Source of the DNA: Aspidapion aeneum
Lineage: Eukaryota; Arthropoda; Insecta; Coleoptera; Brentidae
NCBI GenBank assembly: GCA_963576565.1
Contig: OY755040.1
Span: 86,960,522 to 87,024,521 of the forward strand
Reading direction: 5' to 3'
Length of the DNA stretch: 64,000 bases
Positions 53,434 to 64,000 of this stretch are shown piece by piece. The translations under genes and the position numbers were made by a program. Position 1 is the first letter of the stretch; every line of letters starts with the position of its first letter. The notes beneath the pieces are model-generated. The model was not told the DNA's origin, made no database searches, and saw nothing but the letters and a program-made list of their open reading frames with translations.

Positions 53434-56300
53434 ATGGTAAACGATACCGAAAAAAAGGTAAGCTCGGCTAAGGCCTTGCGTCAAACTGCAATCAATCAGT
53501 TGAGTGTGCTTGAACACTATGCCAATCAGGCGAAAACAAATCCAGCTGCTCACACAAGGTTTAAAGTTAACTTTAAAACACTTTCTTCTTGTTGTAAGAG
53601 CTTTGAAAAGCATCATAATGCTTTGCTGATCTTGATTTCAGACGATTCTGAAGCTCTGGAAGCTCAGAATAAAATACAAAAAGATTTTTTGGATAGATGC
53701 GTAGAGGTTGAGGCTTTGCACTATGATTTATTTGAGGTGGAGGCTGAAGAAATAAATCGAAGCCACAATGAGGTAAATAATCAAACAATTATTTTTCCGG
53801 AACCAGAATTTTCTCTTCCCAAGTTAAATGTCCCTCCTTTTTCGGGCGATGTTGAGGAGTTTCCAAGCTTTATTGAGATTTACAATGCGGTTGTACATAC
53901 GCGTAAGAGCTCGGACATTGAGAAGTTTAAATATTTACGTACGATTTTAAGAGGCCCTGCTTTAAATTTAATTAAAAATATACCTCTTGAAGGAAATAAT
54001 TATTTACTTTGCTACGATACGCTGATTTCCAGATATGACAATAAGCGCTTGCGTGCGGTTTCTTACTGGAAATCTATCGAAAACTCACCTCGGCTATCCA
54101 ATGATGATGTTTTAGAATTGCGCAAAATGCTAGATACGTTCAAGGAAAACCTTGATTGCTTAAAAAATATGGGATATGCGACCCATAGTTGGTGCTTTAT
54201 TACTGCGAACATGCTTTTGGATCGATTAGATCCCGGAACGCGTAAGTTATTTGAACAAAATCACGCTTCTAATTTAATGCCAAAATACGAAGATATTTAC
54301 AAATTTTTAGAGCAACATTGCACGTCTCTTGAATCTTTATCTTTGTCTATGAAACAAGATAATGTTCAAAACTCACGACCAGGGAACTTCTCGAGATCCC
54401 CCCGTAATCCACGAAATAAAACAGTTTTACTTGCAAACAGACAGTCACAAAAAACTCCAAATTCCAAACAAAACACGTGTTTCTACTGCAAAGCAAAAAA
54501 TACACATCTGATTTTTAGCTGTGAATCTTTTTTAATGAAACCAATTCAAGAACGCATTGATTTTATTAGAAATAATAAGGGATGCACCAACTGCATGGCT
54601 AGTTTTCATCAAGTAAACTCGTGCACTTCACAAAAAAGATGTAGATTTTGTTTTTTAAATCATCACAGTCTTTTATGCCTAAAAAATAACTCCCCGGCTT
54701 CGGTGATTGCTTCTTCTTCTGTGACGTCTAGTGGATCACAAACTAACCCCGTAGAAAATCAGATTACTGAAAATAAATCTATTCACGCGGGTACTGTGCT
54801 TGGCGACTATGACACGTTGCTTTGCACTGCTTTGCTGCACATCCGTGATGCATACGGAAATTGGCACGAAATACGCGCCATCTTGGATAATGGCGCCATG
54901 TGCTCCTTTATAACGAAAAAGTGTGCGAATGCACTCGGACTTCCTAAATCCAGCATTTCGCTTAATGTAAACGGTTTAGGAGATATGTCTACTACTGCGC
55001 GCCATGCGGTGCATTGTAAAATTGCTGCTATCGATAATAAATCGAAAATTTTTAGTCTAGAACCTGTATTAATAGACCAAGTTTGCGATAAAATGCCAAG
55101 TGTATCTTTTAACCAAAATTCTTTGCACTACTTAACTGGCCTAAAATTAGCTGATCCCAGTTGGTATAATCAAGCTGGCATTCAGCTTCTTATTGGCGCG
55201 GACCTTTATGGATCACTTTTAGAAGAAGGTAGACTTTATTTCGGTCCAGACACCCCCTCTTGTATTAATACAGTCTTCGGATGGACTTTGCTCGGAAAAA
55301 TGCCTCTGCAAAATGCTGCTTTTGCATCAAAAAGTATTTCTACTTTTATGGCAACTATTTCCACTCCTGATTTAAATAATACCTTGCAAAAATTCTGGGA
55401 GTTGGAAGAGGTTCCTACGGTGGAGAAAAATTCACCTTCAGATATTTTTTGCGAAAAATATTTTGAAAAAACTACTATACGCGATGTGGACGGTAAATAC
55501 ACCGTTTCGTTGCCTTTTAAAATCAATCCCGTTGATTTCGGCGATACCCGAACCCTTGCTTTGCGTCGGTTGTACTCGCTTGAAAAACGTTTGCTAAATG
55601 ATAAAAAATTATTTACTTCTTACTCACAAGTAATGCAAGAATACTTGGATATGGGTCACATGCGTGCAGTTTCACCCCCTAATAACTCAGAAATTCATGA
55701 ATATTTTTATATTGCTCACCATGCGGTTATAAAAGAAAGCTCGAGTAGCACGCCTGTTCGTCCTGTCTTTGACGCATCGAGTCATTCTTTAAATAAGTCT
55801 AGCCTAAATCAAGCCCTTCACACGGGTCCTAAACTACAAGGAGATTTAGTTAAAATTTTGCTTAATTTTCGGCTACATAAATATTGTTTTGTTAGCGATA
55901 TTTCTAAAATGTACAGAATGATAAATGTGGAGGAAAATCAACATAAATACCAACGAATTTTATGGCGTTTTAATTCTGAAGAATCGGTGCAAGATTACGA
56001 ATTAAAAACTTTGACTTTCGGGGTAAACTGTTCTCCATATTTAGCAATTCGAACCTTGCTTAAATTAGCCGATGATTATCAAGACTTACCGTTGGCTTCT
56101 GCGATTTTAAAGGACAGCGTCTATATAGACGACTGCGCAGTAAGTTGCGCAGATTTGAATAAAATCATGCTTATGAAAAATCAATTAATTGAGTTATTAG
56201 GGCGAGGCGGATTTGAACTGAAAAAATGGGCATCAAACGAACCCAAATTGCTTGCAGACTTGCCTGCAACCCACATACAAACCAAAGACTTCTCTCTTTG
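53434..56300 (+). CDS. BEL 2 Gag, protease and RT (frame lost near 56290)
   Basis: ATG at 53434 opens a 963-codon frame. Gag DUF1759 at about residues 105-300 (LPKLNVPPFSGDVEEFPSF, YDNKRLRAVSYWKSI). Cys/His knuckles at ~349-412 (CFYCKAKNTHLIFSC, CTNCMASFHQVNSC, CRFCFLNHHSLLC). Protease (DUF1758) at about 483: AILDNGAMCSFI, with Asn after the catalytic Asp where Ser or Thr is usual. RT: DFGDTRTLALRRL, FVSDISKMYRMI (motif A), TFGVNCSPYLAIRTL and YIDD (motif C, about residue 896). The proper frame ends near 56290, and the last ~12 codons of the open frame are out of register. The copy would give Gag-Pro-RT only. Confidence 0.92.
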
Positions 56301-56891
56301 GATCGAGAGGATGCAAACTCTCTAAAAATTCTAGGCTTGAGGTGGAACCCTCAAAGTGATAACTTTTTTTATTCTTTTAATTATAATACAAAAATTTGCA
56401 CTAAGCGTAATTTGCTTAGTACCCTTGCGAAATGCTTTGACCCTTTAGGTTTTCTTACACCGGTTACGTTTTTTGCAAAAAATTTAATCCAGTACTTATG
56501 GTTTATAAAGTTAGATTGGGATCAGTTAGCACCCCCGGAAATAATTTCCAAGTGGAAAAAATTCGAGGAAGAACTCAAATTATTTTCTGATTTTTATATC
56601 CCAGGAATGATTGATCTCTCTAATTTTCAATTTTGTCAAATTGTTGGATTTAGCGATGCATCCGAGCGCGGTATGTGTGCGGCGGTTTATTTTCGTATTG
56701 TTTATCAAAACGGAGATATTAAAACGTATTTTGTGTGCGCAAAATCGAAAGTCGCTCCCATGAAAAGAATCAGTATTCCCCGTTTGGAGCTCTGTGCGGC
56801 AGTTTTGCTAGCTAAACTCATTCAATTTATTCAAAATAATTTTGCTAATAAAATTGCTTTTCAAAATACTATTTATTGCTTTTACGGATAG
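56301..56891 (+). pseudogene. BEL 2 Peptidase_A17/RNase H region, shifted frame
   Basis: In another frame from the RT: ILGLRWNPQSD, LAKCFDPLGFLTPV, FSDASERGMCAAVYFR, KSKVAPMKRISIPRLELCAA. It is lost again near 56880 by a one-base shift, and about 35 codons lie in the alternative frame until near 56990, where register is restored. Confidence 0.88.
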
Positions 56892-56906
56892 TATGGTAGC
56901 GCTCTC

Positions 56907-58676
56907 TTGGATCAAAGGATCACCACATGCGTGGCGCACTTTTGTATCCAACCGAGTCACATACATACAAGAAAAAATTCAGCCTTGCGATTGGACCATG
57001 TTCCTTCTGAATTAAATGCCGCGGACCCCGGGTCACGTGGTCTATTGCCTGCAGATTTAATTAATTGTTCCCTTTGGTGGCAAGGACCCGAGTTCCTTTG
57101 TAAGCCACAAGAGACATGGGATTTTACTAAAAATAATATTACTACACCCAAAGAACCTCTCGAAGAGGGGCGAAAATTGGTGTTTGCTGCAACAATTGAA
57201 CCAGATTTTTTGGATTGTCTGCTTAACAAATTTTCAAATTTTTTGCGTTTAATTAGACTTGTTGCTTTTATACTACGTTTTATTCACAATCTTCGCGCGC
57301 GTAAATTTAATAATGAGAAAATTATTATTAATTCTACGTGGTTAATACAATATGAGTTACAAAATGCAATATTTGTGCTTATAAAACACGTGCAAAATAA
57401 ATATTTTCAAAACGAGATTTCTTTACTTGTCGATAATAAACCGTTGCCAAAGGTTTTTAGAAAATTAAATCCGTTTTTGGATCAAAATAATATTTTACGC
57501 ATTGGCGGAAGATTATGCAATTGGGAATTAGATTATGACAAAAAATTTCCTATACTTTTACCCGGTGATTCTCAATTTACAAAGTTATTGATTACGCATA
57601 CTCACGAGAAACATATGCATACCGGCATAAACACGACTTTATTTTTACTTTTTCAAAATTATTGGATTTTTGCAGCTAAAAGGCATATAAGAAAAATAAT
57701 TTCGCGTTGTTCTACATGCTGGCGCAAGCGCCCCAATAATTATCAACCCCCTGTTGGAAATTTGCCAAAATTTCGCGTTTCACAAGCAAAAGCTTTTCAA
57801 CACGTTGGCGTTGATCTTACGGGAAGTTTTGCTATTACAATGAGCCGCATGCGCGGTGCAAAACGACTTAAGGCTTATGTCGTTCTATTTATTTGCGGTT
57901 GTACGAAGGCGGTACACTTAGAAATTGTGTCAGACTTATCGGCAGACGCTTTTATGGCAGCATTCCGACGTTTTATGGCCAGAAGAGGACGCGTGGAAGT
58001 AGTCTACTCGGATAACGCGTCAAATTTTACGCTTTCTGCTAAAATGCTTAACGAGATGTTTGCTGAAGTTGCTAATCGCGAATCAATCCGTTGGCACTTC
58101 AACCCTCCATCCGCACCCCACATGGGCGGTTTGTGGGAAAGTAACATCAAAAGTGCAAAGTCTCATTTACTACGAGTAATTGGAGAACAGGTGCTTACTT
58201 TTGAGGAGCTTTATACTGTGGTTACTCAAGTAGAAGCTATCCGCAACTCTAGGCCTTTGTGTCCAGTCAGCACAGATCCAAATGATTTGACTGCACTGAC
58301 GCCCGGTCATTTCCTTAGCCTGGAACCACTTACGACTGTTCCAGACCTCGAATTTGACCAAGTGCCTTTAAATAGGCTTTCTCGGTGGCAGTTGCTGCAA
58401 AAACTACATCGCGATTTTTGGCGTAGATGGCACAGAGATTACTTACATACATTGCAACAGCACGCTAAAGTGAATCAAGACAAAATTGATCCCATTGCGA
58501 TTGATACGATGGTTTTGATCAAAGATGATCAAACCACTCCCTTAAACTGGGTATTGGGACGAGTAGTAGGATTGCACCCTGGTACTGATAATGTAGTAAG
58601 AGTTGCTACAGTTAAAACCTCCAAAGGTTTATTCAAGAGGCCTTTGGTGAAATTGTGCCCTCTCCCTAATGCTTAG
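56907..58676 (+). CDS. BEL 2 integrase and C-terminal domain
   Basis: The open frame is in register from about 56990 (HVPSELNAADPGSRG). The integrase zinc domain has HTHEKHMHTGIN with two His and a CSTC pair. The core has Asp in VGVDLTGS, Asp in VYSDNASNF and Glu in GGLWESNIKS, so all three catalytic acids are kept, unlike BEL 1. The DUF5641 tail DTMVLIKDD, WVLGRVVGLHPG, KLCPLP ends at 58676. Confidence 0.92.
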   Translation: MDQRITTCVAHFCIQPSHIHTRKNSALRLDHVPSELNAADPGSRGLLPADLINCSLWWQGPEFLCKPQETWDFTKNNITTPKEPLEEGRKLVFAATIEPDFLDCLLNKFSNFLRLIRLVAFILRFIHNLRARKFNNEKIIINSTWLIQYELQNAIFVLIKHVQNKYFQNEISLLVDNKPLPKVFRKLNPFLDQNNILRIGGRLCNWELDYDKKFPILLPGDSQFTKLLITHTHEKHMHTGINTTLFLLFQNYWIFAAKRHIRKIISRCSTCWRKRPNNYQPPVGNLPKFRVSQAKAFQHVGVDLTGSFAITMSRMRGAKRLKAYVVLFICGCTKAVHLEIVSDLSADAFMAAFRRFMARRGRVEVVYSDNASNFTLSAKMLNEMFAEVANRESIRWHFNPPSAPHMGGLWESNIKSAKSHLLRVIGEQVLTFEELYTVVTQVEAIRNSRPLCPVSTDPNDLTALTPGHFLSLEPLTTVPDLEFDQVPLNRLSRWQLLQKLHRDFWRRWHRDYLHTLQQHAKVNQDKIDPIAIDTMVLIKDDQTTPLNWVLGRVVGLHPGTDNVVRVATVKTSKGLFKRPLVKLCPLPNA

Positions 58677-58706
58677 TTCAGAAAATACCATACCCTGGGT
58701 ACTTTC

Positions 58707-58719
58707 AGGGGGGCCGGAA
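58707..58719 (+). promoter_or_regulatory. BEL 2 polypurine tract
   Basis: AGGGGGGCCGGAA directly before the 3' LTR. Confidence 0.75.
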
Positions 58720-59478
58720 TGCTTCGTCCCGGCGTTTAGTTTTAAGATATAAAATTTAGAGACATTTATCTAAATTAGAATGCTTTTTATTTTCTTTTTT
58801 TTTGCTAGAGTTATGCTAAAACTTTATACTTAAAGTTACTTTTATTTCTTGGTTTAACCTAATTTAGTTACTAAGATATGCCTTGCCTACAAAAAGGGTA
58901 AAAATTTGAATTTGCGCGGTGAATTATATGCTCAAGAATGCATTGACTTTACTTTATTATTTTTGCTTTTTTTCTACCTTGAGTATATCCATTTTCCATC
59001 CTTTTTTAATTTATGTTTTTTTCCCTAATTTTATACATACCTTTACTGCTGTATTGCTACATATAGCAGTGCTCCAACGTCCGTCTTGCTATACGGAGCT
59101 CATGCGAATATTTGGGGTACTCTCCATACCAGTGATATATATTGATCGCCAAGTGAAATCACATGCGTGCTTTAAGACCGCGGTCGTGTATAAACATTTT
59201 ATGGATTGCTTTGATGTACTACTGCTACTACGTTGATTGGAATTATTTGGATTCGACTGTGCAGTTGTCCATGTACCAAGTTCCTTTCATCCAAGGGTAA
59301 GTCAAAGTGTTTTTGAGCTGCGTTTCTTTACATTTTTTACTTATTCCCTATGCTACTATTCCTAACTAAGAACACAAAAGTGTAACCTAAGAGTGGGAAC
59401 TATTGGACTGGAGATCCCTATTGCTACAGTTCGGTTGGTTTGTTGACTTTTTCATGCGAAAGACGTCTCGACCGACCA
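58720..59478 (+). repeat. BEL 2 3' LTR
   Basis: 759 bp, TGCTTCG...GACCA, followed by the GTACC duplication. Confidence 0.95.
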
Positions 59479-59493
59479 GTACCTTCATAATTA

Positions 59494-60694
59494 AAGTAGA
59501 CTCTTGATTATGCGAGCTAATGTGGGCTATAATATATATAATATATAATCCGTATTTATCTATTTTGTTTTCTATATACTTATATTAGCCATCCATACCT
59601 TAGGTCGATATGGAAGCTATAGGGATCGGGATTGGGATCGCCACAACAAACTTTTTCTTTCATTCAAATGGTTCAAAAAAGTCCCATCTACCAAATTTTG
59701 TGATGGTGTCTGTCTGTCCATCTGTCTGGGACACGATAACTCAAAAACCAATAAACCGATTTTAACCAAACTTGGAACAAAAATATCTCGTTAACTATGG
59801 ATAAGGCCATTAAATTCGTGAACCGCAGCACCTAGCAAAACAAGGTTTTCAAAGTATGAGTCGATATTTTTGAGATATTAAAAAAATTAATAAAAGTTAT
59901 GAGCCACAGTGGCTAGTGAAACGCGTTTTTTAGATTTAGAAAGAAAATTGCATTTTTTTATATAATAAAGCTTTTCAACCCCCGGAACGACTAGCTATTA
60001 TTGATGGCTCATTCAAAAAAATGGCACCAGCAAGCACGCACGCTTGCTGGTGCCATTTTTTTTAATACTTTTTAATAATAAATACCAATATTTGTTTTAT
60101 TTTACAAACAAAAAAGAACGTCTAAAAATAATACTACATTATAAGCCTAGGGACTAAAGTGATACTTTTAATACCAAGGCGGAAAGTTTGTAGCCCGACT
60201 GAGGCATTTTAGTCACAAGGTTCATATACTATTTTATGGATTTTAGCATAGAAAAAATAAACAAAAAGGGATATAATAAAACGGTATTTTGAAACACTCC
60301 GTACTAATTGCATTCAACGATATTCTATAGATGTAAAATATTATAAAATGTTAACCTACAAAAATTACTTTGTTTTAAATCCCAAGGGAATAAAAGTAAT
60401 TGAATTAGCGACTAACAGTGGATTTTTACTTCTTAGGGATTAAGTTTTTGCTCCACAGAGATTAAGAGGATCACTTTAATCCCTAAAACAAGGGACTTAA
60501 GTGACCACTTTAGTGTCGAAAATACAAAATTAACTAAGTTCAGTCAGTTTCTGTTGCTTTGGCAATTTTATGATTCTCCAAATTACCCGAACAATATGGC
60601 GTCGCTCGGTTAATATGGATTCAACCGATGTATTACGCAACTCGGATAATCCAGCGATCGGATTATCAAGAGTCGGATAATCGAGAGTCTACTG
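59494..60694. mobile_element. Possible pogo/Tigger-like MITE
   Basis: AGTAGACTCTTGATTATGCGA at 59495-59515 and the inverted TCGGATAATCGAGAGTCTACTG at 60673-60694. CAGTAGACTCTCGATTATCCG ends are familiar from pogo-type elements of the Tc1/mariner superfamily. No transposase. The ends agree at about 18 of 21 positions. A TA flank is present at the right end only by inspection. Confidence 0.5.
60015..60062. repeat. Perfect 21-bp hairpin with T tract
   Basis: Arms 60015-60035 (AAAAAAATGGCACCAGCAAGC) and 60042-60062 are exact complements with a 6-base loop. A T run completes the right arm. It resembles an intrinsic terminator in shape only; the context is eukaryotic. Confidence 0.8.
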
Positions 60695-61200
60695 TACATA
60701 TGATTAATTTAAATTTATTAAGTTAATTGTTTAAATAAATGCAGCTCTGGTACATACTGGCATTTTCCTTATAACTTATGATACTAAAATTATTATTATA
60801 AATGGCGAATATAACAATTATTTAGCTTAGGTAGTTTTCCAGTTAAACATTTTTAGATGAAGTAGATATTTCGTTTTTAATCGGATAACGGTCAAAGTAA
60901 AATAATATAAAACTAGATATATTTACATTCACATAGCTCTAGTACTAAAAACTACCTACAATTAATAAAAATAAATTATTAAGTTCTCAAACATTTTTGG
61001 AAGCAGGCAACAGAAACATGTTCCTTTAGTGCAGTGGACACGTAGCTTTGGTTTATACATGATTCTACAAAAAGGGTGCTATGGGGTAAAAATGCATATT
61101 CCACTAACATAAACTGCAAACTAACCAATTATTTATTTAGGTACTTATCTTTATGGAGAATTATTTACATATATAGCGAATTTTGAAAAAAGTTAGTACG
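60695..61200. other. Unassigned AT-rich stretch
   Basis: No gene, repeat boundary or RNA recognised. Confidence 0.5.
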
Positions 61201-61401
61201 TCACTCGTGATTCACTAACACTGTTTGGGTGCTGTCAACAAATAGCCCCAGTTCAGTTTCAAAAGAATAATGCCGTATTCCATTGGGGAAATGAGTGCAG
61301 CACTGGTGGTGCACTGACACTGAAACGGTGCTGTCAAAAATTTGCACCGAGTGCAGTTTCAATGGAACACGCGGAAAATGAAAAATCGCACTCGTGTGGT
61401 A

Positions 61402-61450
61402 TAAGGTCACTATATCACGAAGTTCCTAACATCGTGATATAGTGACCTTA
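61402..61450. mobile_element. 49-bp perfect hairpin insertion with 8-bp target duplication
   Basis: Arms 61402-61420 (TAAGGTCACTATATCACGA) and 61432-61450 are exact complements with an 11-base loop. GTGTGGTA stands on both sides (61394-61401 and 61451-61458). The 8-bp duplication points to hAT-type insertion of a minimal fold-back element. Confidence 0.7.
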
Positions 61451-61974
61451 GTGTGGTATGCCATTATGAGCTGTAGAACTTCTTTTTTATTCTTGCTTTA
61501 AGCAACGTTAATATAACATTTTCTTGCAAATAATTTTTTATAGTATATCCATTATGAATAGGGCAAATTGATTATGCAAAAATCTCATTTTTGGAAAAAA
61601 TGTCACACAACCTGTAGTTTTATCAGGCCAACGACGATATCCATTTTTATTTGTTTCAAAGTTACACGCCGATAAATATTATCCTAAGATAAATAAAATT
61701 CGTCAAATAAATAAATAATGATTTTATTTAAAAAAAGTTAATAAGAATATTTTAAACCTCCTTTTTTAATGCAGGCATGTGCTCGTATACCAACAGATAG
61801 AGTAGTTATCTATATTTCGCGCTTGTTTTTCAAAAAACCCTAACCAGAAGTGTACTTTATGCTCCCAAAATTTGAACATAAGTATTCGAAACACATTGTA
61901 TACATATATAATATTATACAAGTTTCTTTCAACTAAACCTAACTTTCCTGCCTTGCGGAATTTGGTCAGAAACA

Positions 61975-62205
61975 TGTTGTTCAAAATTCATTTGTTCGAA
62001 AGTAATATTATTACTTCTATAACATTTTTTTGAAAAGGAAAATTATTTAAAAACATTTCCTTCAAACAAAAAATTGTTTGAAAACATTTTATTAAAATTT
62101 TTTTGTTCAAAAACATTTTCTTTGAAAGTCATTTTTTTTCATAAGGAAAATTGTTCAAAAAACTTTTGAAGAAAATATTTTTGAACAAATTTCCATTCAA
62201 CAAGA
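61975..62205. repeat. Degenerate repeats of TTCAAAAACATTTT words
   Basis: Seven or so variants of (TTG)TTCAAAAACATTTTCTT in both orientations, irregularly spaced. Low-complexity, non-coding. Confidence 0.5.
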
Positions 62206-62499
62206 ACATAACCTAACCTAACAGCTAAGCGTAAGGGTGTTTTAACATACCATAAACATGGCAAGATATGTGCCTCAGCGCTAATGGGGTTTCGCCCCCC
62301 TTGTTTTTTTTTTGGACAAAATTGAGGCTATTTGAATTTATTTATGAGGAATTCTGCAGTGCTCATCTCGAACCGAAAGTGTTTCTTGAACTAAAAAATA
62401 CATTTATTTTTACTTATAATCATAGCTGCAAGAAAACCCCAACTGTCAGAAAATTAGCCCCAGGGCCCCAGTCAACCAAATCCATACAAATCTACTTAC

Positions 62500-62670
62500 C
62501 TGTTTGTTGTTAAATCGGTAAACCACATTTTCAATAAAGTTTTTTATTTTTGGGGTTTCCGTTCTCATTGTTTTTATTGCACAGAACTGTTTTTCTTCAT
62601 CTTCATCGCTGCTACTACTTAGCAGCGAAGAAAATAATAAAAAATCGCTAACAACTTTATTTTCACTCAT
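62500..62670 (-). CDS. Candidate first coding exon with consensus splice donor
   Basis: From ATG at 62670 a 57-codon exon reads MSENKVVSDFLLFSSLL, an acidic Ser/Asp/Glu patch, then ETPKIKNFIENVVYRFNNKQ. It ends exactly at CAG|GTAAGT (minus strand, donor at 62499-62494). The style (acidic start, PKIxNFIExVVxRF) resembles the N-terminus of DDE transposases of the PIF/Harbinger type, an inference by eye. The downstream exons are not found in the window to the left, where 61402-62205 is only repeats. So this is probably the stub of a deleted transposase gene. Confidence 0.4.
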
Positions 62671-63030
62671 TTTTACGTCCCACGACAATAATAAGCGTTT
62701 AAAATTAAAGGCGGGAAAAAGTTTTCGGTGCGGCACGAGCCCTCAGAGCCGGTGTCAAAAAAGCTGCACTCAGTGCAAAACTGAATTCATAATTTCCTCA
62801 ATGGAATACGAAAACTGAAAAAGTGCATGTCAATGGAATGCAAACACCGAGCCAGTTGTGCACTACTGCTGCACTCATTTCCCCAATGGAATACGGCATA
62901 TGAAAGTGCGCTAGTGCAACACTGGGCTTGTCCAGTTGCTCAAAGGAATACAAAATATTGCACTAGTTTTCTCAAAAGAATACGAAAACAGCACTAGTGG
63001 GGCACCAGTGTTGCCTCCTTTTCCCAAAAT

Positions 63031-63545
63031 AATTTGCTATTAGAACTTTTTAGTCAATGAGAGATACACTACGACTGAACTAGTTACCTAAAAAATTTTA
63101 AGAAAATAAAATTACTGGCTAAGCTGAGATGTTATTTTAAAAACCCACCCAAAAAATGATATTTAACGGTCTAGTTTTGGTAGAATCATCGTTATAACAA
63201 ATACTTATACTATATATACATACATTAATTTATTGTATTCTCCTTAAGCTAAATCGTAAACTGCGTCTATAGTCTATGCCTTTCTGGGGGAAAGCTTGTC
63301 ATAAAATTCTCGAGAATTTTTAAGCAGAGGTCAGTAAAAAATATGCAGGAGTGGAGACCAAATGTTAAACATAACTTATCTATAACTGTACATTAATAAA
63401 AAAAAAATCAAAACCTTTTTATCTAGATTAGATAAAGAAATACCCCATAACAATTCCAGAGTTACTTGAAGAAAGCTTATTACCTTCAAAATTACTAAAC
63501 CGATTTTTGTCATACGTTAGGCTTTAATACACACACATACATACA
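63031..63545. other. Unassigned AT-rich stretch
   Basis: No gene or delimited repeat seen. Confidence 0.5.
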
Positions 63546-63660
63546 CATATTTATACGATTCTAGGGTTAAAAACTAGATCTTAAAAACAAACACACCCAT
63601 ATATATACACGTAATCATACGATTCTAGGGTTAAAAACTAGATCCTAAAAACAAAACAAA
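63546..63660. repeat. 64-bp tandem duplication
   Basis: ATACGATTCTAGGG followed by TTAAAAACTAGATC at 63553-63580 and again at 63617-63644. Each unit includes CTAGGGTTAAAAACTAG, itself partly palindromic, and CA-rich sequence. Confidence 0.7.
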
Positions 63661-63665
63661 TTAAA

Positions 63666-63890
63666 TTAGTTTCCAAAAGCTACACTTATTTTTGCGCTTT
63701 TGCTGCTATTTGCAAACTCACTTTGAAGTGCTGTATCCCTCCTAATCATTTTTTTAACTTTCGCTAAATAAATTCTGATTCCATATCTACAAAATGAGTT
63801 AACAATTTTCGTTTTAAGATCATGGCAATGAGGAAAGCGAATTTCTTTAACTTCGTGATCTTTAAAAACTAAAAATTTAAGTAAACCCAA
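63666..63890 (-). pseudogene. Short protein-like frame, unknown
   Basis: A 74-codon frame with a composition like a real protein tail (HDLKTKIVNSFCRYGIRIYL, KVKKMIRRD), ending SKISVAFGN-like. KIVxxFxRxRLxxxxK-type tails occur at the C-terminus of some transposases and THAP proteins. The resemblance is weak, and nothing upstream supports a gene. Confidence 0.2.
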
Positions 63891-64000
63891 AAAGTTAAAA
63901 TTTTTTGAAGGAATGTGTTTTGAAATATTTAAAAATACTCTGCCAATCTATGGGCACCTAAGCTCACACTGGGTCTATAGTTATAGTGTATCTACGTGAA

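Larger units (their letters stand above)
52178..59478 (+). mobile_element. BEL/Pao retrotransposon 2
   Basis: LTRs 52178-52908 (731 bp) and 58720-59478 (759 bp) start TGCTTCGTCCC and end GACCGACCA. Duplication GTACC at 52173-52177 and 59479-59483. Full BEL/Pao order gag-protease-RT-RNase H-integrase. Three frame shifts in the coding region. The LTRs differ by a ~20-base and a ~7-base indel plus several substitutions, so it is older than BEL 1 by LTR comparison. Confidence 0.95.
61210..63030. mobile_element. DNA-transposon remnant with subterminal repeats and one transposase-like exon
   Basis: 61271-61302 and 62867-62898 are exact inverted repeats of 32 bases. The right side has five copies of a YCAAWRGAATACRA-like word at about 62798, 62831, 62884, 62941 and 62972. 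The left side has related words at 61260, 61274 (inverted) and 61358. Clusters of such words near both ends are typical of transposase-binding subterminal repeats. AACACTG occurs at both outer limits. The interior holds a coding exon on the minus strand (62500-62670). Confidence 0.55.

Noticed and set aside
60015..60070. Bacterial intrinsic terminator
   Set aside because: The shape fits, but the whole window is eukaryotic transposon sequence with no bacterial genes.
62206..62225. CCTAACCTAAC as telomeric TTAGG repeat
   Set aside because: Only two units, inside degenerate repeats; not a telomere array.

Overview
This window is eukaryotic, almost certainly arthropod and most likely insect, and is made almost entirely of transposable elements. 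The reasons are its AT-rich sequence, arthropod-type Ty3/gypsy, BEL/Pao and Penelope-like retroelements, short CCTAACCTAAC tracts, a CAG|GTAAGT splice donor, and many small terminal-inverted-repeat elements. I see no intact host gene, no tRNA or rRNA gene, and nothing bacterial.

Layout. 1-3190: a left-truncated fold-back repeat carrying younger insertions. 4018-6080: a small fold-back MITE and two oppositely oriented LINE fragments. 7581-10611: inverted-repeat elements, one enclosing a two-finger C2H2 reading frame. 10909-40488: a three-level nested insertion, all minus strand. Outermost is Ty3/gypsy element A (LTRs 10909-11345 and 40051-40488, duplication ATAC). Into it went BEL/Pao element 1 (LTRs 14024-14514 and 36958-37449, duplication GATAT). 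Into that went Ty3/gypsy element B, 16.2 kb with 2,767-bp LTRs (17249-20015 and 30714-33480, duplication CTAG). LTR divergence by eye falls inward, as nesting requires. 40603-42910: LINE 3' ends, a 1.2-kb palindrome and hAT-type MITEs. 43152-48610: a composite Penelope-like insertion with one inverted, one direct partial and one near-complete copy, framed by a 12-bp duplication. 51847-52147: a MITE. 52178-59478: BEL/Pao element 2, plus strand, duplication GTACC. 59494-63030: pogo-like and other DNA-transposon remnants, including a 49-bp hairpin with its own 8-bp duplication.

The most interesting signal is in gypsy A. Its LTR promoter reads, on the sense strand, as a perfect three-module heat-shock element, then a TATA box, then a TCAGT initiator. 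Its leader is a tandem array of about 112-bp units, five of which carry another perfect heat-shock element. This suggests a heat-inducible insect retrotransposon. Other leads are hammerhead-ribozyme-like folds in the Penelope copies and in a separate fold-back element, and the very large LTRs and 5.7-kb leader of gypsy B, whose Gag resembles the lineage domesticated as insect Arc.

Limits: all alignments and difference counts were made by eye. Family names rest on motifs and target duplications, not database searches. Most coding regions contain stops or frameshifts and are described as broken copies.
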